From Desulfovibrio fairfieldensis (GTDB lineage: Bacteria; Desulfobacterota; Desulfovibrionia; Desulfovibrionales; Desulfovibrionaceae): a DNA stretch of 64,000 nt. Below the pieces are notes generated by a model. It did not search any database and was not told where the DNA came from. It saw only the letters and a list, made by a program, of their open reading frames with translations. Numbering within the stretch: position 1 is the first letter of the stretch; every line of letters starts with the position of its first letter. Of this stretch, positions 22,519 through 31,233 are shown in pieces. The position numbers were made by a program, and so were the translations under genes. The DNA lies in the NCBI RefSeq assembly GCF_001553605.1, contig NZ_CP014229.1, positions 413,001 through 477,000 on the forward strand, given 5' to 3'.

Positions 22519-23529
22519 ATGCCGCCTCGCGGTCATGAGGGCGGCCCGCCGCAACAGCCTGCGGACCGCATTTGTGGTCGGCTGGCCCCGAGTCCCACGG
22601 GCTACGCCCATCTGGGCAATGCCTGGGCCTTCCTGCTGGCCTGGCTGGCGGTGAGGGCGCGCAAGGGCGTTCTTATTCTGCGGCTGGAAGACATCGACCC
22701 CCAGCGTTCCAGGCCGGAATTCGCAACGGCTTTATTGGAAGATCTGCGTTGGCTGGGTCTGGACTGGGATCAGGGGCCGGATGTGGGGGGACCCGCCGGG
22801 CCGTATGAGCAGAGCCGACGCACAGCCGTATACGCGGACGTATTGGCCCGGCTGGAGGCCGCAGGCCTGACCTATCCCTGTTTCTGCACCCGAAAGGAAC
22901 TGCGCCTGCTGGCCGCGGCCCCGCATGTGGATGACGCGGGCGCGCCCTATCCCGGCATCTGCCGGGAGTTGAGCGCGGAACAGCGGGAGGCCCTGCTCCG
23001 GGCCGGGCGCAAGGCCGCCGTGCGGCTGCGTTGCGCGGCGGAGCGCGTTGATTTTGTGGACGCGCTGCTGGGGCCCCAATCTTTTTGTTTGGTGGAATGC
23101 GGTGGGGATTTCGCCTTGCGGCGTTCCGACGGCGTACTGGCCTATCAACTGGCCGTGGCCGTGGACGACGCGCTTATGGGCGTAAACCAGGTGGTGCGCG
23201 GGCGGGATATCCTGTCTTCCACGCCGCGCCAGATCGCTCTTTTGCGGCTTTTGGGGTATGCTGTCCCCTCGTATGCGCACATTCCGCTGCTTCTGGACGG
23301 CGAGGGCCAGCGCCTGGCCAAGCGCCACCAGAGCCTGTCGCTGCGGGTTTTACGCGAGCGGGGCGCGGACCCCAGGCGCATTGTGGGCCTGCTGGCCCGG
23401 CTGGCCGGGCTCAACCCGCGCGGTTGGTCCGTGCTCCCGGCGGAATTGTTGCCGGATTTTGCTCTGGAGCGCCTGCCCGGCGCGGACCAGCGCGTGACGG
23501 ATCAGGATTTGCGTCGGCTTGCGTCATAA
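22519..23529 (+). CDS. gluQ: Glutamyl-Q tRNA(Asp) synthetase
   Basis: A 336-residue truncated GluRS paralogue that attaches glutamate to queuosine at position 34 of tRNA-Asp. Seen: the HIGH-like LAPSPTGYAHLGNAWAFLLA, the LRLEDIDPQRSRPE block, zinc-site cysteines in YPCFCTRKE and YPGICRE, and a KMSKS-like LAKRHQSLSL. No anticodon-binding domain is present, which distinguishes it from GluRS. The start has little ribosome-site support; the preceding stop is four bases upstream, so coupling is likely. Confidence 0.92.
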   Translation: MPPRGHEGGPPQQPADRICGRLAPSPTGYAHLGNAWAFLLAWLAVRARKGVLILRLEDIDPQRSRPEFATALLEDLRWLGLDWDQGPDVGGPAGPYEQSRRTAVYADVLARLEAAGLTYPCFCTRKELRLLAAAPHVDDAGAPYPGICRELSAEQREALLRAGRKAAVRLRCAAERVDFVDALLGPQSFCLVECGGDFALRRSDGVLAYQLAVAVDDALMGVNQVVRGRDILSSTPRQIALLRLLGYAVPSYAHIPLLLDGEGQRLAKRHQSLSLRVLRERGADPRRIVGLLARLAGLNPRGWSVLPAELLPDFALERLPGADQRVTDQDLRRLAS

Positions 23530-23542
23530 CGCATCGTACGCT

Positions 23543-23615
23543 TGAGATTTCCGCTTGACGGCGGGCAAAGCCCTCCTGCGGAAAACTCGCGGGCCTTGTG
23601 AAACATGGCCGGGCA
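23543..23615. repeat. Dispersed repeat, family C, shortened copy
   Basis: ACGCTTGAGATTTCCGC...GGCGGGCAAAGCCCTCCT...GGGCCTTGTGAAAC follows the order of blocks seen in 63487-63567 (ACGCTTGAAATGCTCG...GGCGAGCAAAGCCCGCCT...GCCTTGTAGAG). Similarity is by eye and moderate. Confidence 0.35.
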
Positions 23616-23692
23616 TTTTTACCGCTAAGAAGCAATGGTATTGTGAAGCAGCCCCCAGTGGCGCGTATCTCTCAGCAGGAGTGTGTAGAACC

Positions 23693-24064
23693 GTGGCAAC
23701 GCTTGATCAGGATTTTCTGGATGCAGCTTTTCCGGCCCAGCGGACGGATGATTTTTTTGACGCGCTGTTCGGCGGCGCCGAGGAGGGGGCCTACGACATC
23801 CGGCTGGTCTGCCGGAACGTGACGCCCGACCGGGCGGTTTTGGCCTTTGAACTGCGCCGGCGGCCGGGCAAATGCCTGGTCTGTAATCTGACCTACGGCC
23901 TGCCCCAGGTTTTCCAGCGCCATCCGGTGCTCAATGTGGCCGGTGTGGCCAAAGCTGTGGCGGCGCGCCTGGGCTGGCCCGAAACCAGCCGCTGGAGCCT
24001 GGAACCCACGGAAGAAATCAGCCATGAGCTGCACGCCATCCCGCTGGTGCTGGAGCGGCCCTGA
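23693..24064 (+). CDS. Conserved-looking hypothetical protein
   Basis: A 123-residue soluble protein from a GTG at 23693 (AGGAG eleven bases upstream). The longer in-frame extension upstream runs through an intergenic repeat and has no coding character. It has a mixed alpha/beta pattern, a CLVCNLTYGLPQVFQRHPVLNVAG segment with a CxxC, and an acidic N-terminus (DQDFLDAAFP). I do not recognise the family. It lies between gluQ and tRNA-Thr. Confidence 0.65.
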   Translation: MATLDQDFLDAAFPAQRTDDFFDALFGGAEEGAYDIRLVCRNVTPDRAVLAFELRRRPGKCLVCNLTYGLPQVFQRHPVLNVAGVAKAVAARLGWPETSRWSLEPTEEISHELHAIPLVLERP

Positions 24065-24072
24065 CGTCCTTC

Positions 24073-24101
24073 TTGACAGAGCGGTTCTTTTTTGGCAATA
24101 G
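24073..24101 (+). promoter_or_regulatory. Promoter of tRNA-Thr
   Basis: TTGACA (24073-24078), 17 bases, CAATAG (24096-24101), ending ten bases before the mature tRNA 5' end. A T-run lies in the spacer. Confidence 0.6.
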
Positions 24102-24110
24102 AAGCCGGTC

Positions 24111-24186
24111 GCCAGCTTAGCTCAGTTGGTAGAGCAGCTGATTCGTAATCAGCAGGTCAAGAGTTCAAGTCTCTTAGCTGGCTCCA
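24111..24186 (+). tRNA. tRNA-Thr (anticodon CGT)
   Basis: A 76-base cloverleaf with the 3' CCA encoded. Acceptor arm GCCAGCT/AGCTGGC, D-arm GCTC...GAGC, anticodon stem GCTGA/TCAGC around the loop TTCGTAA (anticodon CGT, reading ACG), T-arm AAGAG/CTCTT with TTCAAGT. It has its own promoter upstream and an intrinsic terminator ten bases downstream. Confidence 0.97.
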
Positions 24187-24195
24187 TGAAATCAT

Positions 24196-24226
24196 GCCCT
24201 TACGGTAGCGTCCGTAAGGGCTTTTT
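24196..24226 (+). terminator. Intrinsic terminator of tRNA-Thr
   Basis: GCCCTTACGG (24196-24205) pairs perfectly with CCGTAAGGGC (24212-24221) and is followed by TTTTT. Confidence 0.92.
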
Positions 24227-24255
24227 GCATTCCGGCGAGTTGCACCCTTCCGTCC

Positions 24256-25029
24256 TCACTTCGCCAGCAGACCGGCCAGCTCTCGGGCCTGGATCTCCCC
24301 CTTTTCCAGCACATGCAGTACCTGGCCCTGATGCAGCACCACCAGGCGTGTGGCCAGTCGCACCGCCTGCTCCGGACTGTGCGAAACCACAATCAGCGGA
24401 TAGCGCTTTGCCAGCCGCAGCAAAAGATCCTCAATACCGGTGGCGGCGTGTACGTCGAGCGAGGCCGTGGGCTCGTCCAGCAAAAGCACGGCGGGCTCCA
24501 GCGCCAGAGCCCTGGCCAGGCAAAGGCGCTGCTGCTGGCCGCCGGACAAACGTTCCGCCGGAATATCCAGCCGGTCGGCCACCTCATCCCACAGGCGCAC
24601 GTCAACGAGAGCCCGCTGCATACGCCTCTGTATTTCCGGAGCAGGAACGCCCGCCACTACCTGCAGGGGAAGGGCAAGGTTCCGGGCCACGCTGACCGGC
24701 AGGACATTGGGCGTCTGAAAAACCATGCCCACCCGGCGGCGGAGTTCGCTCAAGGGGCGAGGACGCGCCCGTTCCCCGTCTTGGCCGGACGCCTCATAGA
24801 TGGCCTCCAGGCCGTTTCCCAGGTCCAGTTCCACCCGGCCGGTGGTTTGGCTGTGGGGAAACGTTTCATTAAGGCGGTTCAAGGCCCGCAGCAGGGTCGT
24901 CTTGCCCGAGCCGGAACGCCCGGCCAGTACCGTAATCCCGGCGGCCGGGGCGCAAAAAGCCACATTGTGCAAGATTTGCCGTTTGTTGAAGGAAACGCAC
25001 AGCGCATGAATGCGCGCGGCAATTTTCAT
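24256..25029 (-). CDS. pstB: Phosphate ABC transporter ATP-binding protein PstB
   Basis: A 257-residue ATPase for high-affinity phosphate import. Walker A GRSGSGKTT (37-45), the PstB-typical LLRALNRLNE, the Q-loop GMVFQTPNVLPVSV, signature ERLSGGQQQRLCLARAL, Walker B AVLLLDEPTASLD, and the H-loop VVSHSPEQ are all present. It overlaps pstA by four bases. It is the last gene of the minus-strand pstSCAB set; no phoU follows, and tRNA-Thr is next. Confidence 0.88.
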   Translation of the reverse strand: MKIAARIHALCVSFNKRQILHNVAFCAPAAGITVLAGRSGSGKTTLLRALNRLNETFPHSQTTGRVELDLGNGLEAIYEASGQDGERARPRPLSELRRRVGMVFQTPNVLPVSVARNLALPLQVVAGVPAPEIQRRMQRALVDVRLWDEVADRLDIPAERLSGGQQQRLCLARALALEPAVLLLDEPTASLDVHAATGIEDLLLRLAKRYPLIVVSHSPEQAVRLATRLVVLHQGQVLHVLEKGEIQARELAGLLAK

Positions 25030-25928
25030 GATTCCCCCCGCCAGCGTCGGTGAAAGCGGTTTTCCAGCAGACGGGCGCAGAACAGTAGGCCCGAGGCCAG
25101 CATAAGCAGAACCAGGGCCGCGCCAAAGCCCCGGAGCAGCTCTTCCTGACTTTGGTATTGGGCCGCCGTGTAAAAGATGGAAAAAGGCAGGGCTTCAAAC
25201 TTGCCCCATAAGCCCGCGGGCAGGCCCGCATTGGCTACGACGCCTGTAAGCATGATGACGGCCGTGTCCTCGGCGGCCCGGCCCAGGGCGAGAATCACGC
25301 CGCCCCGGATGCCCGGAACAACGGCGGGAAGCAGAATGTGGCGCGCGGCCTGCCGCCTGGTGAAGCCCAGAGCTGTGGCGGTAGTTCTCAGGCTTTTGGG
25401 AACGGCCTCCAGGGCTTCGCACGTGGTGGTCACCAGTACGGGCAGCACCAGCAATGCCAGGCAGGCGGCGGCCAGAAACAACGACGTGTTCGCTTCCGTC
25501 TGGAAGGTCTTGCGCAGAAAGAGAATCAGCGTAAAGCCGAACAGCCCCATAACGATGGAAGGCGTTCCGGCCAGTACATCCATAGCCAGGCGGATGCGGG
25601 CGGCCTGACGTTTCGGCGCGAATTCGGCCAGATACAGGCCGCAGCCCACGCCGGGGAAAACAGCCAGCAGTACGGTAAGGCCCACCAGGCAGGCCGTACC
25701 CGCGCAGGCGGGCCAGAGCCCGTCCCAGACGGCTTGGCGCCCCAGCAGCGCGTCCAGGGCCGGGACATCCCCGAAAAAAAGCCGCGCGCCCAATGTGGGC
25801 AGCCCTTTGAAAAGCAGAAAGGCCAGCAAAGTGCCTGTTCCCAGGATCAGAAGCAGGGCGCATGTGCGCAATGCCCAGCGGAAAAAAGCGCCGGACGGAG
25901 CAAGGGAGGGCACCCGGCGGATCAGCAT
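25026..25928 (-). CDS. pstA: Phosphate ABC transporter permease PstA
   Basis: A 300-residue inner-membrane permease with about six helices. The EAA-like cytoplasmic loop is RTTATALGFTRRQAARHILLPAVVPGI, typical of this permease class, and TPSIVMGLFGF and AAEDTAVIMLTG are conserved in PstA. It overlaps both pstB (four bases) and pstC (seven bases), which supports one operon. Confidence 0.87.
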   Translation of the reverse strand: MLIRRVPSLAPSGAFFRWALRTCALLLILGTGTLLAFLLFKGLPTLGARLFFGDVPALDALLGRQAVWDGLWPACAGTACLVGLTVLLAVFPGVGCGLYLAEFAPKRQAARIRLAMDVLAGTPSIVMGLFGFTLILFLRKTFQTEANTSLFLAAACLALLVLPVLVTTTCEALEAVPKSLRTTATALGFTRRQAARHILLPAVVPGIRGGVILALGRAAEDTAVIMLTGVVANAGLPAGLWGKFEALPFSIFYTAAQYQSQEELLRGFGAALVLLMLASGLLFCARLLENRFHRRWRGES

Positions 25929-26878
25929 GACCGCATTTCCTTGCCGCGGCGCGCGTCCGTCTCCAGGCGGCGCAAGGCCAGGCTTACCCCGCCGTTGACC
26001 AGCAGGAGAATCAGACCGGCCACAAAGAGGGAATTATACGCCGCGCCGCCCACTTCGTTGGCCGTGACCAACGCCATGTGCGCGGTAAGCGTACGCAGGC
26101 TTTCGGTCAGGCCGCCGGGAACTTGCGTGGCATTGCCTGCCAGCATAAGCGGGATAAGAGTGTCGCCCACGGCGCGGCCGAAACCCAGAACAGCCGCGGC
26201 CGTCAGGTTACGCCGGGCTTTCGGAAGCACAAAAAAGCGCAGCAGGTCCAGGCGGGAAAAGCCCAGCGCCTGCCCCCAGGGGCAAAGCCGTTCCAGGCGG
26301 GGGCCGAGCCCGGCTTCCAGCACCAGAACCATGGTGGGAAGAATCAGAAGGGTGAGCATGATTCCGGCGGAGAGCAGGCACATGCCCGTACCGCCCAAAG
26401 CCGTGCGCACCAAGGGCGTCAGCAGGAACACGGCCGCAAAGCCATAGACCACGGTGGGAATGGTGGTCATAAAGCGGATCAGTGTTCCTGTCAGCTTCAC
26501 CAGGGGGCGCGCGGCGCGGGCCTCTTCGGTGAGCAGCCAGCAGCACAAGCCCAGCGCCAGGGGCCAGCCGATGATCAGGGCAAAGCCCGCCAGGGCCAGA
26601 GATCCCAGGCACATGGGCAAAATGCCGAAATGCCCCTGGTAGGGCTGCCAGACCCAGTCCAGGGGGCTTCCCGGTCCCGGCTGAATCAATGCGGGCAGGG
26701 CGGCCGCCAGAATCATGACGAAGAGCAAGGACACCGCGCCGACGGCCAGGATCGCGGCCAGCCGTGTGCCCAGGCCCGCCCGGTCGCCCGGTTCGCTCTG
26801 ATGTGCGGTCGGCCCGGCGGCCGTGAAGATCAGATCTTCTCCTGCCGCCGGGCCGTCAGCGTCCTTATTTTTTCTCAT
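25922..26878 (-). CDS. pstC: Phosphate ABC transporter permease PstC
   Basis: A 318-residue permease from the ATG at 26878, which overlaps the 3' end of pstS by 14 bases. The PstC signatures TTIPTVVYGFAAVFLL, ALGFSRLDLLRFFVLPKARRNL (EAA loop) and GRAVGDTLIPLMLAGN are present with about six helices. A longer reading starting at 26941 would lie inside pstS and is not supported by a ribosome site. Confidence 0.87.
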   Translation of the reverse strand: MRKNKDADGPAAGEDLIFTAAGPTAHQSEPGDRAGLGTRLAAILAVGAVSLLFVMILAAALPALIQPGPGSPLDWVWQPYQGHFGILPMCLGSLALAGFALIIGWPLALGLCCWLLTEEARAARPLVKLTGTLIRFMTTIPTVVYGFAAVFLLTPLVRTALGGTGMCLLSAGIMLTLLILPTMVLVLEAGLGPRLERLCPWGQALGFSRLDLLRFFVLPKARRNLTAAAVLGFGRAVGDTLIPLMLAGNATQVPGGLTESLRTLTAHMALVTANEVGGAAYNSLFVAGLILLLVNGGVSLALRRLETDARRGKEMRSC

Positions 26879-27692
26879 AGGGAATATAACCGGCCCCGGA
26901 CACGATCTCTTTGCCCGCGGGCGAGTAGATATAGTCCACAAAGGCTTTGGTCAGCCCCTCGGGCTCGCCCTTGGTGTTCATATACAGCAGCCGGGTCACG
27001 GTGTAGGTACCCTTGGCGGCGTTTTCCTGGGAAGGCTTCATGCCGTCCACGTCCAGGCCTTTGATGCTCGGGTCCAGATGTCCGATGCCCACATAGCCCA
27101 CGGCGTTGGGATCCTGGGCAATGGCGGTTTTCATGGCCCCGTTGGAATTGACCACGTTGGCCCCGGCAGAGGAACTTCCCTTGTCCAGAGCGCGTTCCTC
27201 GAAGGTTTCGCGGGTTCCGCTGCCGTCCTCGCGCACGTAAAGCGAAATGGGCGCGTCAGCCCCACCCACGGCTTTCCAGTTGGTGATCTTACCGGCAAAG
27301 ATATCTTTGAGTTGGGCTTTGCTCAGTCCGGAGACCGGATTTTTTGGATTGACGGCCACCGCCACGCCATCGATGGCAAAGGGAAAGCTGACCAGCCCGT
27401 ATTTCTTGATTTCGGACTCCTTGAGCGCCCGGCCCGTGTTGCCGATCTGGGCCAGGCCCTCGCCCGCTTTCTGCACGCCTACGCCTGAGCCGCCCCCGGC
27501 CACAGTGATGCGGATGTCCGGATTGGCCGCCATGATCTGTTTGGCCGCGCCCTTCATCACCGGGATATGGGCGGTGCCTCCCGCGATGTCGAGGTTGCCT
27601 TTCAGGCCGTTGAAAGCGTCCAGAGGACCGGCGGCCAGAGCCGTGGAAGCGCTGAAAGCCAGGCAGGCCAGCGCCATAAGACAACGATGCAT
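26865..27692 (-). CDS. pstS: Periplasmic phosphate-binding protein PstS
   Basis: A 275-residue exported phosphate-binding protein. The start at 27692 has AGGAG eight bases upstream and opens a signal peptide MHRCLMALACLAFSASTALA with cleavage before AGPLD. Binding-site segments include GGGSGVGVQKAGEG, IGNTGRALKESE, REDGSGTRETFEE and NSNGAMKTAIAQDPNAVGYVGIG. First gene of the pst operon. Confidence 0.92.
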   Translation of the reverse strand: MHRCLMALACLAFSASTALAAGPLDAFNGLKGNLDIAGGTAHIPVMKGAAKQIMAANPDIRITVAGGGSGVGVQKAGEGLAQIGNTGRALKESEIKKYGLVSFPFAIDGVAVAVNPKNPVSGLSKAQLKDIFAGKITNWKAVGGADAPISLYVREDGSGTRETFEERALDKGSSSAGANVVNSNGAMKTAIAQDPNAVGYVGIGHLDPSIKGLDVDGMKPSQENAAKGTYTVTRLLYMNTKGEPEGLTKAFVDYIYSPAGKEIVSGAGYIPYEKK

Positions 27693-28074
27693 GAGAGTTC
27701 TCCTGTTTTGCCGTGTGAGCGACACGATCCGGAGCTGTGTCCGAACCAGGCCATTGCCGCAAGTGCGGCGTCACTGAGCCGTTGCAGGAGGGAGAAGGAG
27801 CCGCGTCATGCCTGATGCGGCCATGAAAGAGAAAGAAAGCCCGGCCGCTAAGGGATGAAGGGAGACATCCAGCCCCACCCAACGGCCGGTCAGGTGGCGC
27901 CGGTACGCGCATGCATGCCCTCTGCGTCCTTCAGAATCCTGAGACGCTGGCATTTCAGCGAGATTTCGCGTGAATATTTCCGGCATGCAAGCATTGAATC
28001 TCTGTACGCAGACCTGAACCGGGAGTCAAGGCATGCGGGAACGCGGACATTGTAGCTTCCGACGCTGCCGCGGG
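27693..28074. other. Upstream region of pstS, no gene
   Basis: About 380 bases between pstS and the acetyltransferase gene. It holds a candidate minus-strand promoter at 28001-28029 and several GCATGC palindromes (near 27909, 27983 and 28032). I see no credible coding sequence and no E. coli-type Pho box. Confidence 0.5.
28001..28029 (-). promoter_or_regulatory. Candidate promoter of pstSCAB
   Basis: On the minus strand TTGACT (28029-28024), 17 bases, TACAGA (28006-28001). This would give a leader of about 300 bases before pstS. Other weaker promoters in the AT-richer part nearby are possible. Confidence 0.35.
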
Positions 28075-28707
28075 TCATTCCTCCGCGTTAAAGGGGTGTT
28101 CATAGTCGTCCACGTCAAAGCGGCAATCCTTGAAATAACGGCAGCGGTCGGCCTCGGTGACAAACCGCAGCACGCGGCAGGGATTGCCGACGGCCAGGGC
28201 ATTGTCCGGAATGTCCCTGGTCACTACGCTGCCGGAGCCGATCACCACATTGTCGCCCACGCGCACGCCGGGATTGATCACCGTATTGCCCCCGATCCAG
28301 ACATTGTCGCCGATGGCGACTGGCCTGCCGTATTCATAGCCCGAATTCCGGGATGCGGGATGCAGGGGGTGCCCGGCCGTATAAATAGCCACATTGGGCG
28401 CGATCATGGCGTAGCGGCCGATGCTGACCCTGGCCACGTCCAGCACCGTGAAATTGTAATTGGCGAAAAAGTTTTCGCCCACGTCGATATTATAGCCGTA
28501 ATCACAGTAAAACGGCCCCTCAATGCGTACATGCCTGCCGCATGCGCCGAGAATCTCGCGGAGCAGCGCGTCCCGTTCGCCTTCCCGGTCGGGCGGCAGA
28601 TGATTGTAGCGAAAGATTTTTTCCCGGCAGGCCCGGCGTTCTTCGCTCAGCCCGTCCAGCCAGGCCTTGTAGGGAAGGCCCGCAAGCATGCGCTCCTTGT
28701 GGTTCAT
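28075..28707 (-). CDS. Sugar O-acetyltransferase (maltose/galactoside acetyltransferase family)
   Basis: A 210-residue left-handed beta-helix acetyltransferase. The N-terminal Mac domain (ERMLAGLPYKAWLDGLSEER...YNHL) is followed by hexapeptide repeats (VRIEGPFYCDYGYNIDVGENFFANYN and IGDNVWIGGNTVINPGVRVGDNVVIGSGSVV). The catalytic histidine lies in YTAGHPLHP. AAGGAG precedes the ATG. Acetyl-CoA is the donor; the sugar acceptor cannot be inferred. It stands as a single gene before the nhaD terminator. Confidence 0.9.
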   Translation of the reverse strand: MNHKERMLAGLPYKAWLDGLSEERRACREKIFRYNHLPPDREGERDALLREILGACGRHVRIEGPFYCDYGYNIDVGENFFANYNFTVLDVARVSIGRYAMIAPNVAIYTAGHPLHPASRNSGYEYGRPVAIGDNVWIGGNTVINPGVRVGDNVVIGSGSVVTRDIPDNALAVGNPCRVLRFVTEADRCRYFKDCRFDVDDYEHPFNAEE

Positions 28708-28743
28708 GAGCGGTTCTCCTTTGTCTCGTGCGGGGGGTGGAGC

Positions 28744-28781
28744 TCAAAAAAACGGCAGGCTTGCGGCCTGCCGTTTTTTTG
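28744..28781. terminator. Bidirectional intrinsic terminator after nhaD
   Basis: CAAAAAAACGGCAGG (28744-28758) pairs perfectly with CCTGCCGTTTTTTTG (28767-28781). A T-run follows the GC stem on both strands. It ends the minus-strand nhaD transcript. Confidence 0.9.
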
Positions 28782-28804
28782 AGCTGGTGAAAAGCTTATC
28801 CGGC

Positions 28805-30247
28805 TTAGATGAAGAAAACCCAGGTCAGCACGGCGAACAGCGGGATCAGAATGCCCACGGACCAGGCCATGTAGCCGAAGAAACTGGGCATGCGCACGCC
28901 CTGGTTTTCAGCGATGGAGCGGACCATGAAGTTGGGCGCGTTGCCGATGTAGGTATTGGCGCCCATGAATACCGCGCCCGCCGAGATGGCGATCAGGGTG
29001 TCGGCCATGTCGTTCATCAGGTGAACGGCATCGCCGCCGGCGGTGTTGAAGAAGACCAGGTAGGTGGGCGCATTGTCCAGGAAGCTCGACAGCGCGCCGG
29101 TGAGCCAGAAATACATGGCGTTGACCGGCTGGCCGTCCGGGGTGGAAACCATCTGGATCAGGGAGGACAAGGCGCCGTCCGTACCGGCGCGCAGAATGGC
29201 GATGGCCGGGATCATGCTCAGGAAGATGCCGAAGAAGAGCTTGGCCACTTCCTCAATGGGCGCCCAGGAAAAGCCGTTGAGCTCGCGGCAGCGGCGGCTG
29301 GTGAACTTCCAGGAAAGACCGGCCAGGCAGAGCAGCACGATGTCGCGCAGCAGGTTCTGGCCTTCCACGGGCACGCCGAAGACTTCGATCCAGGTGCCCA
29401 GCGGCAGCATGCCCGAGGCCAGCACCGCCAGCACCACGCCCAGCAGGAAGAGCAGGTTGATCTTGCCGTCCAGGCCGAGTTTTTCTTCCACGGCATCGGG
29501 ATCATGCGGCGGGGTGGGGCGGCCTTCCTTGTTGAAAAGCACCGTGTCCAGCACAAAGAAGATCGCCAGCAGGGCCACGGAGAGGCAGAGAGTCTTCAGG
29601 AAAAGATGGGTGGTGGTCCAGAAGAAGCTGACGCCCTTGAGGAAGCCCAGGAAGAGCGGCGGGTCGCCCAGCGGGGTCAGGGAGCCGCCGATATTGGCTA
29701 CCAGGAAGATGAAAAAGACCACGGAATGCACGCGGTATTTGCGGTGGGCGTTGGCGCGCAGCAGGGGGCGGATCAGCAGCATGGCCGCGCCGGTGGTGCC
29801 CATCCAGCTTGCCAGGACGGTGCCCACGGCCAGCAGGAGAGTGTTCACCACGGGCGTGCCCACCAGCGAGCCTTTGAGACGCACGCCGCCGGCCACGGTG
29901 AACAGCGCGAACAACAGGACGATGAAGGGGATGTAGTCCAGCAGAATGATATGCAGAAATTCGTACAAAGCCACATTGAAGCCGTAAACGAGGAGACAGG
30001 GCACCAGAAAGGCCAGACCCCAGAAGACGGCGATTTTGCCGAAATGGTGTTCCCAGAAGTGCGGCAGGGCCAGCGGCATGATGGCGATGGAAAGCAGCAT
30101 GCAGGCGAAGGGAATGACCCAGACGGCCGAGAGCTCGGATCCGGGGATGGTGGGATGTCCCGCGGCGGCCAGGGCCGCGCCGGGCAGAACCAGGGCCGAG
30201 AACAGGGCCGTAACCAGGGTCAGAGACAAAGACCAGAGTTTTGACAT
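28805..30247 (-). CDS. nhaD: Sodium:proton antiporter, NhaD type
   Basis: A 480-residue membrane protein with about 12 helices and a cleavable-looking first helix. The ion-transporter superfamily motifs GGSLTPLGDPPLFLGFL and LSSFLDNAPTYLVFF are the paired re-entrant elements that carry the ion-site acidic residues (Asp in GDPP and DNAP). These match NhaD/ArsB-type exchangers. AGGAG lies six bases before the ATG. It has its own terminator and an unusual structured leader. Sodium/proton exchange is inferred from the family. Confidence 0.87.
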   Translation of the reverse strand: MSKLWSLSLTLVTALFSALVLPGAALAAAGHPTIPGSELSAVWVIPFACMLLSIAIMPLALPHFWEHHFGKIAVFWGLAFLVPCLLVYGFNVALYEFLHIILLDYIPFIVLLFALFTVAGGVRLKGSLVGTPVVNTLLLAVGTVLASWMGTTGAAMLLIRPLLRANAHRKYRVHSVVFFIFLVANIGGSLTPLGDPPLFLGFLKGVSFFWTTTHLFLKTLCLSVALLAIFFVLDTVLFNKEGRPTPPHDPDAVEEKLGLDGKINLLFLLGVVLAVLASGMLPLGTWIEVFGVPVEGQNLLRDIVLLCLAGLSWKFTSRRCRELNGFSWAPIEEVAKLFFGIFLSMIPAIAILRAGTDGALSSLIQMVSTPDGQPVNAMYFWLTGALSSFLDNAPTYLVFFNTAGGDAVHLMNDMADTLIAISAGAVFMGANTYIGNAPNFMVRSIAENQGVRMPSFFGYMAWSVGILIPLFAVLTWVFFI

Positions 30248-30271
30248 TGGGCACTCCTGAATGGAAAATGT

Positions 30272-30330
30272 CGCGGCCCCGGGCCGCGAAAAAAACAGAT
30301 ATTTTCCGTTTTTTTAGGCTAAATCCACAC
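30272..30330 (-). promoter_or_regulatory. Structured 5' leader of nhaD
   Basis: Going toward nhaD on the minus strand, an A-run, CGGAAAATATCTG and a T-run form a weak hairpin, followed at once by the GC palindrome CGCGGCCC-C-GGGCCGCG (30272-30288), about 25 bases before the start codon. I cannot assign it to a known riboswitch class. Confidence 0.4.
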
Positions 30331-30515
30331 CCTTGGCAATGCGCTTGCCTGAAAAAGTTTTTTCTGACACACCTTTCACAAGCATTTGCATCGCTGCCGC
30401 CATGTCATTCGCAGCGTGCGGGGCACGCCGCCTGCGGCGGTAAAGCAAGAGCCGTATTTTTTTCGCTGCGCGCAGGCCTGTTGCAGAAGTACACATGAGT
30501 AAGGAAGTCATCAGC

Positions 30516-31106
30516 ATGCCCAAGGAACCCACTCCCAGGCGCAGGGCGCGCCTGCTTGAAGTGCTGCGCCACCGCCAGAACGATCTGACCCTGGTGCTGG
30601 CCAACATCCACGATCCGCACAACGTTTCGGCCATTTACCGCTCCTGCGACGCCTTCGGCCTGTCCAAAGTGCATCTCTATTATACGAACACCCCATTTCC
30701 GACGCTGGGCCGCAAAACCTCGGCTTCGGCCCGCAAGTGGGTGGAAAGCGAGCGTCACAAGAACAGCGCGGATCTGATGCGCACTCTGCGCGGCCAGGGT
30801 TTTCAGGTGCTGGCGACCTCCTGCTCGGAAACGGCCCGGCCTTTGCGGGCTTGGGATTTCATCCGTCCCACGGCGGTGATCATGGGCAATGAGCACAGCG
30901 GCGTGGAGGAGGAGCTGCTTTCCCTGGCCGACGGCCAGCTTTACATCCCCATGTACGGCATGATCCAGAGCTTCAACGTCTCCGTGGCCGCGGCCATCAT
31001 TCTGGCCGAAGCCGCGCGCCAGCGCGAGGGCGCCGGAATGTACGATTCCTCTCGGCTGAGCGAGGCCGAGCTGGAGGCCAAGCTGGAGGAATGGTTGAAG
31101 AAGTAG
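30516..31106 (+). CDS. trmH: TrmH/SpoU family RNA 2'-O-methyltransferase
   Basis: A 196-residue SPOUT methyltransferase. The three SpoU motifs are present: NIHDPHNVSAIYRSCDAFG (motif 1), VIMGNEHSGVEEE (motif 2) and LYIPMYGMIQSFNVSVAAAI (motif 3), the set typical of TrmH, which methylates the ribose of G18 in tRNA. The ATG at 30516 has AGGAAG eight bases upstream and is preferred over the in-frame ATG at 30495. Assignment to G18 rather than another tRNA position is inference. Confidence 0.88.
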   Translation: MPKEPTPRRRARLLEVLRHRQNDLTLVLANIHDPHNVSAIYRSCDAFGLSKVHLYYTNTPFPTLGRKTSASARKWVESERHKNSADLMRTLRGQGFQVLATSCSETARPLRAWDFIRPTAVIMGNEHSGVEEELLSLADGQLYIPMYGMIQSFNVSVAAAIILAEAARQREGAGMYDSSRLSEAELEAKLEEWLKK

Positions 31107-31165
31107 CGCTTTGCCGCATGATTGGCGGGGATTTGCGGCGGCCTGTTCTTTCCGGACGAACTGAA

Positions 31166-31189
31166 AGCCGCGCCGCATGCGGCGCGGCT
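31166..31189. terminator. 24-bp perfect palindrome between convergent genes
   Basis: AGCCGCGCCGCA and TGCGGCGCGGCT form a perfect GC-rich palindrome between the ends of trmH (plus) and the secreted protein gene (minus). T-runs are poor, but position and stem strength suit a bidirectional terminator. Confidence 0.65.
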
Positions 31190-31233
31190 CATCAAACCGG
31201 AACAGATCGCCTTTGAAATGCTCTGGTCCCGGA

